NCBI RefSeq assembly: GCF_910584465.1
Contig: NZ_CAJUBK010000038.1
Span: forward strand, 1 to 23,847
Direction of reading: 5' to 3'
Length of the DNA: 23,847 nucleotides
DNA from: an uncultured Oscillibacter sp.
Lineage (GTDB): Bacteria; Bacillota; Clostridia; Oscillospirales; Oscillospiraceae
The position numbers were made by a program, and so were the translations under genes. Below are positions 12,916-19,665 of the stretch, piece after piece. Position 1 is the first letter of the stretch; each line of letters begins with the position of its first letter. Under the pieces are notes generated by a model that worked only from the letters and a program-made list of their open reading frames with translations, searched no databases and was not told where the DNA came from.

Positions 12916-14769
12916 ATCCTCCCTCCCAAGGAGGAGGACGGTATGGGGCGGGACCACCGTCGCCCCGCCAGGGTGCGCCGTCCCGCTGAGGAGGCAGCGG
13001 TGCTCCGCCTCCGGCAGGGGGACGGTCCGCGCCTCGTCCCCGGCGTTGACCAGGACGGAGGTGGCCTCGCCGGGGACCTCCCGGACATAGGCCAGCAGGG
13101 GGCCCTGGGCCTCCAGCCAGCGGATGCCGCCCCGGCGGAGGGAGGGCCGCCCCGCCCGGAGCCGCCCCAGCGTGGAGAACCAGTCCAGCATCTCCCGGTC
13201 CTCCCGGCCCCAGGGGTAGCTCCCCCGGTTGAAGGGGTCCGCCGCGCCCTCCATCCCGGCCTCGTCGCCGTAGTAGATCATGGGGGAGCCGGGGAAGGTG
13301 AAGAGGACCGCCGCGGCCAGATGGAGGCGGATCCGGGCGGTCTGCCGCTCCTCGGGGGAGAGGTGGAAGGTGGACTGGGCCTCCCGGCCCTCAGGGAGGG
13401 GGCGCCCGCCCAGCACGGTCAGGACCCGGGGGGTGTCGTGGGTCCCCAGGAAGTTCATGGCGGAGTAGAAGGCGGCGGGGGGGTAGTTCTCCCGGATCGT
13501 CTCCATGGCCTCCCGGAAGCCCTCCGCGCCGCCGCCCAGGAGGTAGCCCAGCAGGGCGGTGCGGAAGGGGTAGTTCATCACGCCGTGGAGCTCTTTGCCC
13601 AGGAGGTAGCGGCGGCGCTGGGAGTAGGAGATCTTGTTGCTGGCGTCCTCCCAGACCTCGCCCAGCACCAGGGCCTCGGGGTCCGTCTCCTCCACGGCGG
13701 CGCGGAGCTTCTCGATGAAAGCGTCCGGCAGCTCGTCGGCCACGTCCAGCCGCCAGCCGGAGGCCCCGGCCCGCAGCCAGCGCTTCACCACGGAGCCCTC
13801 GCCCTCGATGATATAGTCCACGTAGTCCGGGCAGTCCTCCCGGACGTTGGGCAGGGTGCTGATGCCCCACCAGGAGTCGTAGGCCCAGGGCCACTCGCTG
13901 AAGCAGAACCAGTCATAGTAGGGGCTGTCCTTGCTCTGGGCCGCGCCCACGGTGGGATAGAAGCCGTCGGCGTTGAAATAGACGCTCTGGGAGCCGGTGT
14001 GGTTGAACACGCCGTCCAAGATCACCCGGATCCCCTTCTCCTTGGCCCTGGCGCAGAGGGACCGGAAGTCCGCCTCCGTCCCCAGCAGGGGGTCGATCTT
14101 CGTGTAGTCCGCCGTGTTGTAGCGGTGATTGGAGGCGGACTCGAAGATCGGGCAGAAGTAGAGGGTCTCGACGCCCAGGGCCGCCAGGTCGTCCAGGTGG
14201 GCGGCGACGCCCTCCAGGGACCCGCCGAAGAAGTCCCGGTTCTTGATCTCGCCGCCCTCGGGCCTCCAGGCGGGATCCTCCTCCCAGTCGCCGTGGATCC
14301 AGCGGTCCCCGATCATCCCCGCCGGGTCCGGGATGGACAGGCGGCAGTAGCGGTCCGGGAAGATCTGATAGGTCACGCCCTCGCCGAACCAGGCGGGGGT
14401 ATGGCTCTCCTGATAGACGGTGAGCTGCCAGGGCTGGGGGTCGCCCGCGCTGCGGTAGCCGGTCTTGTCCAGGAAGCACCCGGTGCCGTCGTCCCGCCAG
14501 AAGCGGAACCAGTACCAGACCAGCTCCGGCTCATAGAACGAGGGGACGGTGATGGAGAAGCAGGCCCGGTCCTCCCAAAAGCCGGCGGGGGGCATCTCCA
14601 CCTCCATCTGGTGGCCGGCGAACTCCCGGCAGAGGATGACGGAGCAGTGGGTGAAGCCCTCCCGGCAGAGGGGGCGGCAGGTGAGGGACACGCCCTCCCC
14701 GCAGGCCACGGCCCCGAAGGGCTGCTTGCAGCGGGGATCGCGGGAGTCGAAAACGGCAGGTACGTTCAT
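12904..14769 (-). CDS. Cytoplasmic GH13 alpha-glucan hydrolase (neopullulanase/maltogenic amylase-like)
   Basis: This 621-aa glycoside hydrolase family 13 enzyme should cut alpha-1,4 (perhaps also alpha-1,6) links in maltodextrins. An N-terminal beta domain (about 1-125) resembles the starch-binding domain of neopullulanases. The barrel starts near GVTYQIFPDRYC (131-142). The GH13 conserved regions are DGVFNHTG (252-259), GWRLDVADE with nucleophile D342, GEVWEDA with acid/base E371, and LGTHDTPR with D445. A C-terminal beta domain ends the protein. There is no signal peptide, so it acts inside the cell. The ATG has AAGGAG upstream. It is an outlier in a segregation and cell-wall neighbourhood: mrdA lies upstream and parA downstream, with parS sites at both ends. 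Exact substrate is not decided by sequence. Confidence 0.9.
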   Translation of the reverse strand: MNVPAVFDSRDPRCKQPFGAVACGEGVSLTCRPLCREGFTHCSVILCREFAGHQMEVEMPPAGFWEDRACFSITVPSFYEPELVWYWFRFWRDDGTGCFLDKTGYRSAGDPQPWQLTVYQESHTPAWFGEGVTYQIFPDRYCRLSIPDPAGMIGDRWIHGDWEEDPAWRPEGGEIKNRDFFGGSLEGVAAHLDDLAALGVETLYFCPIFESASNHRYNTADYTKIDPLLGTEADFRSLCARAKEKGIRVILDGVFNHTGSQSVYFNADGFYPTVGAAQSKDSPYYDWFCFSEWPWAYDSWWGISTLPNVREDCPDYVDYIIEGEGSVVKRWLRAGASGWRLDVADELPDAFIEKLRAAVEETDPEALVLGEVWEDASNKISYSQRRRYLLGKELHGVMNYPFRTALLGYLLGGGAEGFREAMETIRENYPPAAFYSAMNFLGTHDTPRVLTVLGGRPLPEGREAQSTFHLSPEERQTARIRLHLAAAVLFTFPGSPMIYYGDEAGMEGAADPFNRGSYPWGREDREMLDWFSTLGRLRAGRPSLRRGGIRWLEAQGPLLAYVREVPGEATSVLVNAGDEARTVPLPEAEHRCLLSGTAHPGGATVVPPHTVLLLGREDRST

Positions 14770-14844
14770 GCAGAGATATCTCCTTGTTCGTTGGAATGAG
14801 GGGAGACGGGGGAGACAGATCTTTACTCCCGGAGCGCAGGGAAG

Positions 14845-14864
14845 GGCCGGGACAGGGCCCGGCC
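14845..14864 (-). other. Hairpin between mrdA and the GH13 gene
   Basis: A 7-bp GC stem (GGCCGGG/CCCGGCC) has a 6-nt loop about 43 nt past the mrdA stop. It has no U-run, so it is at best a weak terminator or an mRNA 3'-end stabiliser. Confidence 0.35.
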
Positions 14865-14886
14865 TCCGGACGCGGAGATGGGGGGA

Positions 14887-14902
14887 TGTTTCACGTGGAA
14901 CG
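14887..14902. promoter_or_regulatory. parS: parS-like centromere site 3
   Basis: TGTTTCACGTGGAACG has one mismatch to the parS consensus. It lies 4 nt beyond the mrdA stop codon and about 117 nt upstream of the GH13 start. It forms an exact 19-bp direct repeat with site 2. Confidence 0.92.
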
Positions 14903-14906
14903 ATCG

Positions 14907-17093
14907 TCAGGGCAGGAGCTGGCCCTCCCCGGTGATGATGGAGCTGTCCGCCTTGGGGGTGAAGTAGGCGTTGAGGATGTTGACGGCGGTGGAGGCCAGG
15001 GCCGCGCCGGCGTCGGCCCGCTCGATGGCGATGGCCACGGCGATCTCCGGGTCGTCATAGGGGGCGAAGCAGATGAAGACGCCGTGGTTCTTGGTGTCGG
15101 CCCCCACCTGGGAGGTGCCGGTCTTGGCGCCCGCGGTGACGGCGCAGTTCCGGAAATAGGGGGCCAGGGTGCCCTCCACCAGGCCCTTCATGCCCTCCTT
15201 CACCGCCTGGAGATAGTCGTCGGGGATCTCCAGGTCGTTGATGGGGTCCGTGTTGCCCACGGCGGTCACGCTGGAGTTGTCGTATGCCTTGGCGGCCTTC
15301 AAAAGGTGAGCCTGGCAGTGCTTGCCGCCGGAGACCAGGGTCGCCACATAGTTGGCCAGCTGGAGGGGGGAGTAGAGCTGGCTGCCCTGGCCGTAGGCCG
15401 CCCAGGGGGCCTGGTCCTGGCCCTGGGGGTTCTCCGGCAGGAGCCCGGCGGTCTCCGGGATCTCGATGCCGGTCTTCTCCCCCAGGCCGAACTTGACCAG
15501 GTATTCCCGGAGGCCGTCCATCGTCATGCGGTAGCCCAGCTCCGAGAAGAAGTAGTTGCAGGAGTTGGTGATGGCCCCGGTGACGTTCAGGTTCCCGTGG
15601 CCGGAATGCTTCCAGCACCAGCTGTAGCTGTTCGGGTCGTTCGGATAGACCCATTTGCCGGTGTCCCGGATCTTCTCCGCCAGGGTCACGTCCCCTCTGA
15701 GGAGCGCCGCCATGGCGGTGAAGGGCTTCAGGGTGGAGCCGGGGGGATAGCTGCCCACCGCCGCCCGGTTGAACAGGGGGGCTCGGGGATCGCCGCTGAC
15801 GGCGGCGTAATCCTCGCCGGTGAGGCGGAAGGTGGAGAGGTCGTAGGACGGGTAGGAGGCCAGGGCCAGCACCTCGCCGGTGCCCACCTGGATGACCGCC
15901 GCGCCCGCGCCGCGCTTCTCGTCGCCGTCGGCGTTGAGGCGGACGACGGTGTCCTCCAGGAAGCTCTCCACCTGGGCCTGGAAGTCCAGGTCGATGGTGA
16001 GCTCCACCAGGTTCCCGGGCTCCGGCTCCACGGAGTAGTATTCCCCGGTCACCTTGCCTTCATCATTGGTGGCGACCATGCGCCGCCCGTCCTTGCCCCG
16101 GAGATAGTCCTCGAAGGCCAGCTCCGCGCCGTCCTTGCCCACCATGGCGTCGTAGCCATAGCCTTTCTCCTTCAGGATGCTGTATTCCTCCGGGCTGGCG
16201 ATCTTGCCCACGTAGCCCAGGATGTGGGCGGCGTTGGAGGTCTCGTATTCCCGGACGGAGGAGAGGGTGACCTTCGCCCCGGAGCAGTTGGCGTCGCTGA
16301 GGAGGGAGATGAAGGCGGTGTCGATGTCCTCCGCCAGGACGTAAGCGTCGTAGTTGTCCAGCTTGCGGATGGAGAGCTCGTACTGCACGCCCAGGACCTT
16401 CCGGGCCTGGGCCTGGGTGTACGCCTCCGGGATCCCCAGCTCTTCGCGCATCACGTCCATCAGCCGGGAGGGGGTGATCCCGGCGTCCACCAGCAGCTCC
16501 GCCGTCAGGTCGTCGGCGCACATCCGGTCCAGCAGGGCGTCGATCCGCTCCCGCTCCGAGAGGACGGGGGGCTCGGCACCCTCCTCCGGCTGGGGCTCCG
16601 GGACGGAGAGGACGTCCGGGTCGCGGATGAGGTAGCCGCCCAGGGCCTCCCGGGTCTCGGAGCCGGGCTTCTTCAGATAGGTGAGGAAGCGGCCGCGCAT
16701 CTCGCCGGGGATCTGGTCCACGGTGTAGCGGTAGGGGGGCTGCCGGGAGATGGGGAGATCGTCCGTCCAAACCACGCCCTCCTTCTCGCACAGCTGCACC
16801 AGCCGGAGGATGGCCTCGTTACTGTCGTCGTCCGGGGAGAGGAGGGCGGCGTCGAAGGTCAGGTCGTAGGTGGAGCGGTTGCTGACCAAGGGCTTGCCGT
16901 TGCGGTCGGTGATGATGCCCCGGGACGCCTCCACCTTCTCCATCCGCGGGATGGAGCGCATGGCCTGGTCGGCGTACTCCTCATGGTGGACGATCTGGAC
17001 GTCGAAGAGCACGAACAGATAGGCGCACAGCACCGCCGCCAGGAACGCGGCCAGCAGGTAGAGCCGGCCGTTCGACATTTCTTTGCGGTCCAT
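14907..17093 (-). CDS. mrdA: Penicillin-binding protein 2, class B transpeptidase of the elongasome
   Basis: This 728-aa protein cross-links peptidoglycan during cell elongation. A short cytoplasmic N-terminus precedes one TM helix (about 10-32, LYLLAAFLAAVLCAYLFVLF). The class B dimerisation domain has SRGIITDRNGKPLV (57-70), followed by GKDGAELAFEDYLRGKDG (319-336). The transpeptidase domain has S-x-x-K at 453-456 (STLK, in PPGSTLKPFTA), S-x-N at 511-513 (SCN) and K-T-G at 657-659. Length is typical of clostridial PBP2, with an insertion around 85-210 containing a Pro/Glu-rich stretch. The ATG has AAAGGA upstream; an alternative ATG is codon 6. It follows mreD by 72 nt, in the usual mreC-mreD-mrdA order. 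RodA, its usual glycosyltransferase partner, is not in the window. Confidence 0.96.
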   Translation of the reverse strand: MDRKEMSNGRLYLLAAFLAAVLCAYLFVLFDVQIVHHEEYADQAMRSIPRMEKVEASRGIITDRNGKPLVSNRSTYDLTFDAALLSPDDDSNEAILRLVQLCEKEGVVWTDDLPISRQPPYRYTVDQIPGEMRGRFLTYLKKPGSETREALGGYLIRDPDVLSVPEPQPEEGAEPPVLSERERIDALLDRMCADDLTAELLVDAGITPSRLMDVMREELGIPEAYTQAQARKVLGVQYELSIRKLDNYDAYVLAEDIDTAFISLLSDANCSGAKVTLSSVREYETSNAAHILGYVGKIASPEEYSILKEKGYGYDAMVGKDGAELAFEDYLRGKDGRRMVATNDEGKVTGEYYSVEPEPGNLVELTIDLDFQAQVESFLEDTVVRLNADGDEKRGAGAAVIQVGTGEVLALASYPSYDLSTFRLTGEDYAAVSGDPRAPLFNRAAVGSYPPGSTLKPFTAMAALLRGDVTLAEKIRDTGKWVYPNDPNSYSWCWKHSGHGNLNVTGAITNSCNYFFSELGYRMTMDGLREYLVKFGLGEKTGIEIPETAGLLPENPQGQDQAPWAAYGQGSQLYSPLQLANYVATLVSGGKHCQAHLLKAAKAYDNSSVTAVGNTDPINDLEIPDDYLQAVKEGMKGLVEGTLAPYFRNCAVTAGAKTGTSQVGADTKNHGVFICFAPYDDPEIAVAIAIERADAGAALASTAVNILNAYFTPKADSSIITGEGQLLP

Positions 17094-17122
17094 AGGGTCC
17101 TTTCTGTGACGGCCGCTCCGAA

Positions 17123-17165
17123 GGGAGGGGCCGGAGTTTCGCGGGCCCCTCCCAAGGGGGAGGGG
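17123..17165 (-). promoter_or_regulatory. Two mutually exclusive hairpins between mreD and mrdA
   Basis: The segment 17146-17153 can pair perfectly with 17158-17165 (8 bp, 4-nt loop) or with 17123-17130 (10 bp with 17131-17132 and 17144-17145 added, 11-nt loop). The first hairpin forms right at the mreD stop, the second just before mrdA. Two alternative structures sharing one arm resemble an attenuator, but there is no U-run after the second, so any effect on mrdA is speculative. Confidence 0.4.
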
Positions 17166-17678
17166 TCAGCCGTCCAAATGGGTCCTCCGGAAGACGGCGC
17201 GGTAGAGCATCGTCAAGGGGAGGAGGAAGGGGGCGGTGACACAGGACTCCCGGAGCATCACCAGGGCCCCGGCCTCCCAGGCGGCCTTGCCCATCATCCA
17301 GAGGAGGAGGCAGCGGGCCCCGTCCAGGAGCAGGAAGGCGGCGGCGGAGGAGACCAGGGAGCAGAGGACGCCGGCGGGGAGCCAGCTCTGGGACAGCAGC
17401 CCGGCGCAGAGGCCGGCCAGGGGGAAGACCAGGGTGAACAGGCAGGGGATCGGCCCCGGCAGGAGCAAGTCGCAGAGGAAGCCCACGCCCAGGGAGAAGA
17501 TGGTCCCCGCCAGGGGCCCCTCGAAGGTGGCGGGGATGACCGCCAGGAGGGGGTATAAGAAGGGGATGACGCCCCAGACCGTCAGCCGCTGGAGGAGCCC
17601 CGTCTGCAAAAGGAAGCAGAGGGCGGTCACGGCGCTGTATAAGGACCATTTGAAGATGGTCTCGTTCCTCGCGATCAT
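17166..17678 (-). CDS. mreD: Rod shape-determining membrane protein MreD
   Basis: This 170-aa protein has five to six hydrophobic helices and almost no soluble part, as expected for MreD, an inner-membrane component of the MreBCD elongasome. The N-terminal block (SLYSAVTALCFLLQTGLLQR) and the middle GTIFSLGVGFLCDLLLPGPI, with its G-F-x-x-D-L pattern, match the family. Sequence conservation in MreD is low, so the position between mreC (12 nt upstream) and mrdA (downstream) is important support. The ATG has a GGGGGAGG ribosome site 4 nt upstream. The C-terminus is basic (RAVFRRTHLDG). Confidence 0.9.
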   Translation of the reverse strand: MIARNETIFKWSLYSAVTALCFLLQTGLLQRLTVWGVIPFLYPLLAVIPATFEGPLAGTIFSLGVGFLCDLLLPGPIPCLFTLVFPLAGLCAGLLSQSWLPAGVLCSLVSSAAAFLLLDGARCLLLWMMGKAAWEAGALVMLRESCVTAPFLLPLTMLYRAVFRRTHLDG

Positions 17679-17690
17679 AGGCCCTCCCCC

Positions 17691-18542
17691 TCAGGTGACG
17701 ATCTCAAAGGATTTGATGACGAAGACCTCGGTCAGGGGATCCAGGTCCACGTCCGGGGCGAGGATGGCGTAGGACGAGGCACCGGAGTCGTCCATCTGCA
17801 CCTCCTCCACCGAGCCGATCACCAGCCCGGAGGGGAGGTAGCCGTTCAGGCCGGAGGTCACCACCAGGTCCCCGGCCAGGAGGTGGCAGTCCGCCGGCAG
17901 GTAGTCCAGCCGCAGCCGCCCCTCCCGCATCAGGGCGAAGTCCCCCTGGGCCACGCCCAGGTCCTTCGTCCGGAAGACCTGCGCGCCCAGGGACGTGTCC
18001 GTGTCCACCAGGGTCAGCACCGTGGACCAGTTGGTCCCCGCCTCGTCGACCAAGCCCACCAGGGCGCCCCGGGCGTCGATGACGCAGTCGCCCACCTCGA
18101 TGCCCAGGGAAGTCCCCTTGTTCAGCGTCAGGGAGGAGGTCCAGTTGGTGACGGCGTGCTCCGTGATCATGCAGGCCTCGACGTCGCTGAGGTCCCGGCG
18201 CTGCTGGGTCAGCTTCATCAGCTCCCGGAAGTGCCGGTTCTCCTCCCGGTCCGCCTGGGCCAGGCGGATCTCCTCCTCCATCTCGGCGAGCTGGCGCTTC
18301 AGGGCCTCGTTCTCCGCCTGGAGGTCCGTGGTATCCTTATAATAGTTCTGCATGTCGTTGAACCACGCGGCGACGGAGGTATAGACCGCCCGGAAGGGCG
18401 AACCGACGGCCCCCGCCAGGTCCACCAGGGGGGAGGAGTCGACGCTGAGCACCGACATCACCGCCAGGGCGACCGACAGGACGGCGGCGGTGAAGAGCAC
18501 CCATAGCCCATGCTGTTTCAGGAAATTTTTCAATCCGATCAC
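17691..18542 (-). CDS. mreC: Rod shape-determining protein MreC
   Basis: This 283-aa protein is the periplasmic-side scaffold of the elongasome. One TM helix (about 12-32, LWVLFTAAVLSVALAVMSVL) is followed by a coiled coil (about 66-112, DMQNYYKDTTDLQAENEALK) and the MreC beta-barrel domain (ITEHAVTNWTSSLTLNKGTS, GALVGLVDEAGTNWSTVLTL, DLVVTSGLNGYLPSGLVIG). The longest frame starts with GTG at 18540-18542, directly after an in-frame TAG, but lacks a good ribosome site. TTG at 18531-18533 has AGGTGA 5 nt upstream and would give the more usual N-terminus MKNFLKQHG; I think it is the likelier start. mreB is not adjacent; the gene follows maf by 32 nt. Confidence 0.94.
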   Translation of the reverse strand: MIGLKNFLKQHGLWVLFTAAVLSVALAVMSVLSVDSSPLVDLAGAVGSPFRAVYTSVAAWFNDMQNYYKDTTDLQAENEALKRQLAEMEEEIRLAQADREENRHFRELMKLTQQRRDLSDVEACMITEHAVTNWTSSLTLNKGTSLGIEVGDCVIDARGALVGLVDEAGTNWSTVLTLVDTDTSLGAQVFRTKDLGVAQGDFALMREGRLRLDYLPADCHLLAGDLVVTSGLNGYLPSGLVIGSVEEVQMDDSGASSYAILAPDVDLDPLTEVFVIKSFEIVT

Positions 18543-18574
18543 CTAAAAGCTTCGAAGATGGGAGGGGGGCCGCC

Positions 18575-19150
18575 TCAGAGCAGGACCACGCCGAAGCGGG
18601 CCAGCATCCGGGACAGCCGCAGGACCGGCAGGCCCATCACGTTGAAGAAGTCGCCCTCCAGCCGCTCCACCAGGAGCGCGCCCCGGCCCTGGACGCCGTA
18701 AGCGCCCGCCTTGTCCATGGGTTCGCCGGTGGCGATGTAGCTGCGGAGCTCCGCCTCGGAGGCGGGGCGGAAGAAGACCTTGGTGGACTCCGACTCCGTG
18801 CAGGAGCGCGCGCCCTGGCGGACGGTGACGCCGGTGCAGACGGTGTGCTCCCGCCCCTGGAGGGCCGTCAGCATCTCCAGGGCGTGGGCCTCGTCCCGGG
18901 GCTTGCCCAGGCGCTGCTGGTCCAGGAAGACCATGGTGTCGGCGGTGATGACGATGTCCTCCGGGCCGCAGAGCCTGGCGGCGGCCTCCGCCTTCTCGCG
19001 GGAGATGTGGGACACCACCTGGGGCGGCGTCAGCCCCTCGGGGAAGGATTCCTCCACGTCCGGCACCCGGACCAGGAACCCCGTGACGCCGATCCGCTCC
19101 AAAAGCTCCCGCCGGCGGGGGGAGCCGGAGGCCAGAACGATCTGAGCCAT
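18575..19150 (-). CDS. maf: Maf-type nucleotide pyrophosphatase
   Basis: This 191-aa protein belongs to the Maf/HAM1 superfamily, whose members hydrolyse dTTP, UTP or modified nucleoside triphosphates to monophosphates and have been linked to septum formation. ASGSPRRRELLERIG (7-21) is the family signature. The catalytic Asp is D71 in ITADTMVFLDQQRLGKP. GAYGVQGRGALLVERLEGDF followed by FNVMGLPV is the conserved C-terminal block. Length is normal. The ATG has GTGAGGGGG upstream. It is 13 nt after dut, so two nucleotide-pool enzymes are probably cotranscribed with mreC and mreD; maf next to mre genes is a common arrangement. Confidence 0.95.
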   Translation of the reverse strand: MAQIVLASGSPRRRELLERIGVTGFLVRVPDVEESFPEGLTPPQVVSHISREKAEAAARLCGPEDIVITADTMVFLDQQRLGKPRDEAHALEMLTALQGREHTVCTGVTVRQGARSCTESESTKVFFRPASEAELRSYIATGEPMDKAGAYGVQGRGALLVERLEGDFFNVMGLPVLRLSRMLARFGVVLL

Positions 19151-19163
19151 GTCCCGCGCCCCC

Positions 19164-19601
19164 TCACCGGCCGGTGGAGCCGAAGCCGCCCCGGTCGGGG
19201 GCGTCCAGCCGCTCCACCCGGGTGAAGACCAGGGGGGGCTGGTTCTCCACGATGCGGAACTGACAGAGGCGGGCGTTCTTCTCGATCTTCACGTCCCGCG
19301 TGGCATAGACGGGCCAGCGCCACTGGTCGCCGTCGCCCCGGTAGGAGCCGTCGACGACCCCCATGGAGTTGGCCTGGAGCAGCCCGTAGTTCCGGAAGGT
19401 GGAGCTCCGGGGGACCACGTGGGCCTCATAGCCCTCCGGCAGGGCCACGGCGATGCCCAAGGGGATGAGGCGGGACTCCCCGGCCTTCAGCTCCACGTCC
19501 TCGGCGCAGCGCAGATCCACCCAGTCGGAACCGGGGACGCAGCGCAGCTCCTCGAGGCCGTCGGCCAGGTATTTGACTTTCAATTCTTTCGTCTCTCTCA
19601 T
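19164..19601 (-). CDS. dut: Deoxyuridine 5'-triphosphate nucleotidohydrolase (dUTPase)
   Basis: This 145-aa protein has the trimeric dUTPase motifs: a motif I variant SDWVDL (25-30), motif II PRSSTF (64-69), motif III NSMGVVDGSYRGD (78-90), motif IV RLCQFRI, and motif V RGGFGSTG (137-144). The enzyme converts dUTP to dUMP and pyrophosphate, keeping uracil out of DNA. A short insertion rich in Trp and Asp (GDQWRWPVYATRD) follows motif III, as in some Firmicute dUTPases. The ATG has CAGGAGTG upstream. It lies 64 nt after the U32 gene and 13 nt before maf. Confidence 0.93.
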   Translation of the reverse strand: MRETKELKVKYLADGLEELRCVPGSDWVDLRCAEDVELKAGESRLIPLGIAVALPEGYEAHVVPRSSTFRNYGLLQANSMGVVDGSYRGDGDQWRWPVYATRDVKIEKNARLCQFRIVENQPPLVFTRVERLDAPDRGGFGSTGR

Positions 19602-19665
19602 GCTATCACTCCTGTGCGGTCGTATATCGTATCATGCCGTCGAAGCCGAGCGGCCCGTCCTCCGC

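Noticed and set aside
12900..14902. GH13 gene as cargo of a small transposon, given flanking direct repeats
   Set aside because: The 19-bp repeats are parS sequences that also occur in a third place, with no terminal inverted repeats or transposase; recombination remains possible and is listed as a finding.
14784..17558. Very long plus-strand open frame opposite mrdA and part of mreD (over 900 codons)
   Set aside because: It has Gly/Val/Asp/Gln-rich composition typical of a GC-driven antisense frame, no domain, and complete overlap with clear transpeptidase motifs on the other strand.
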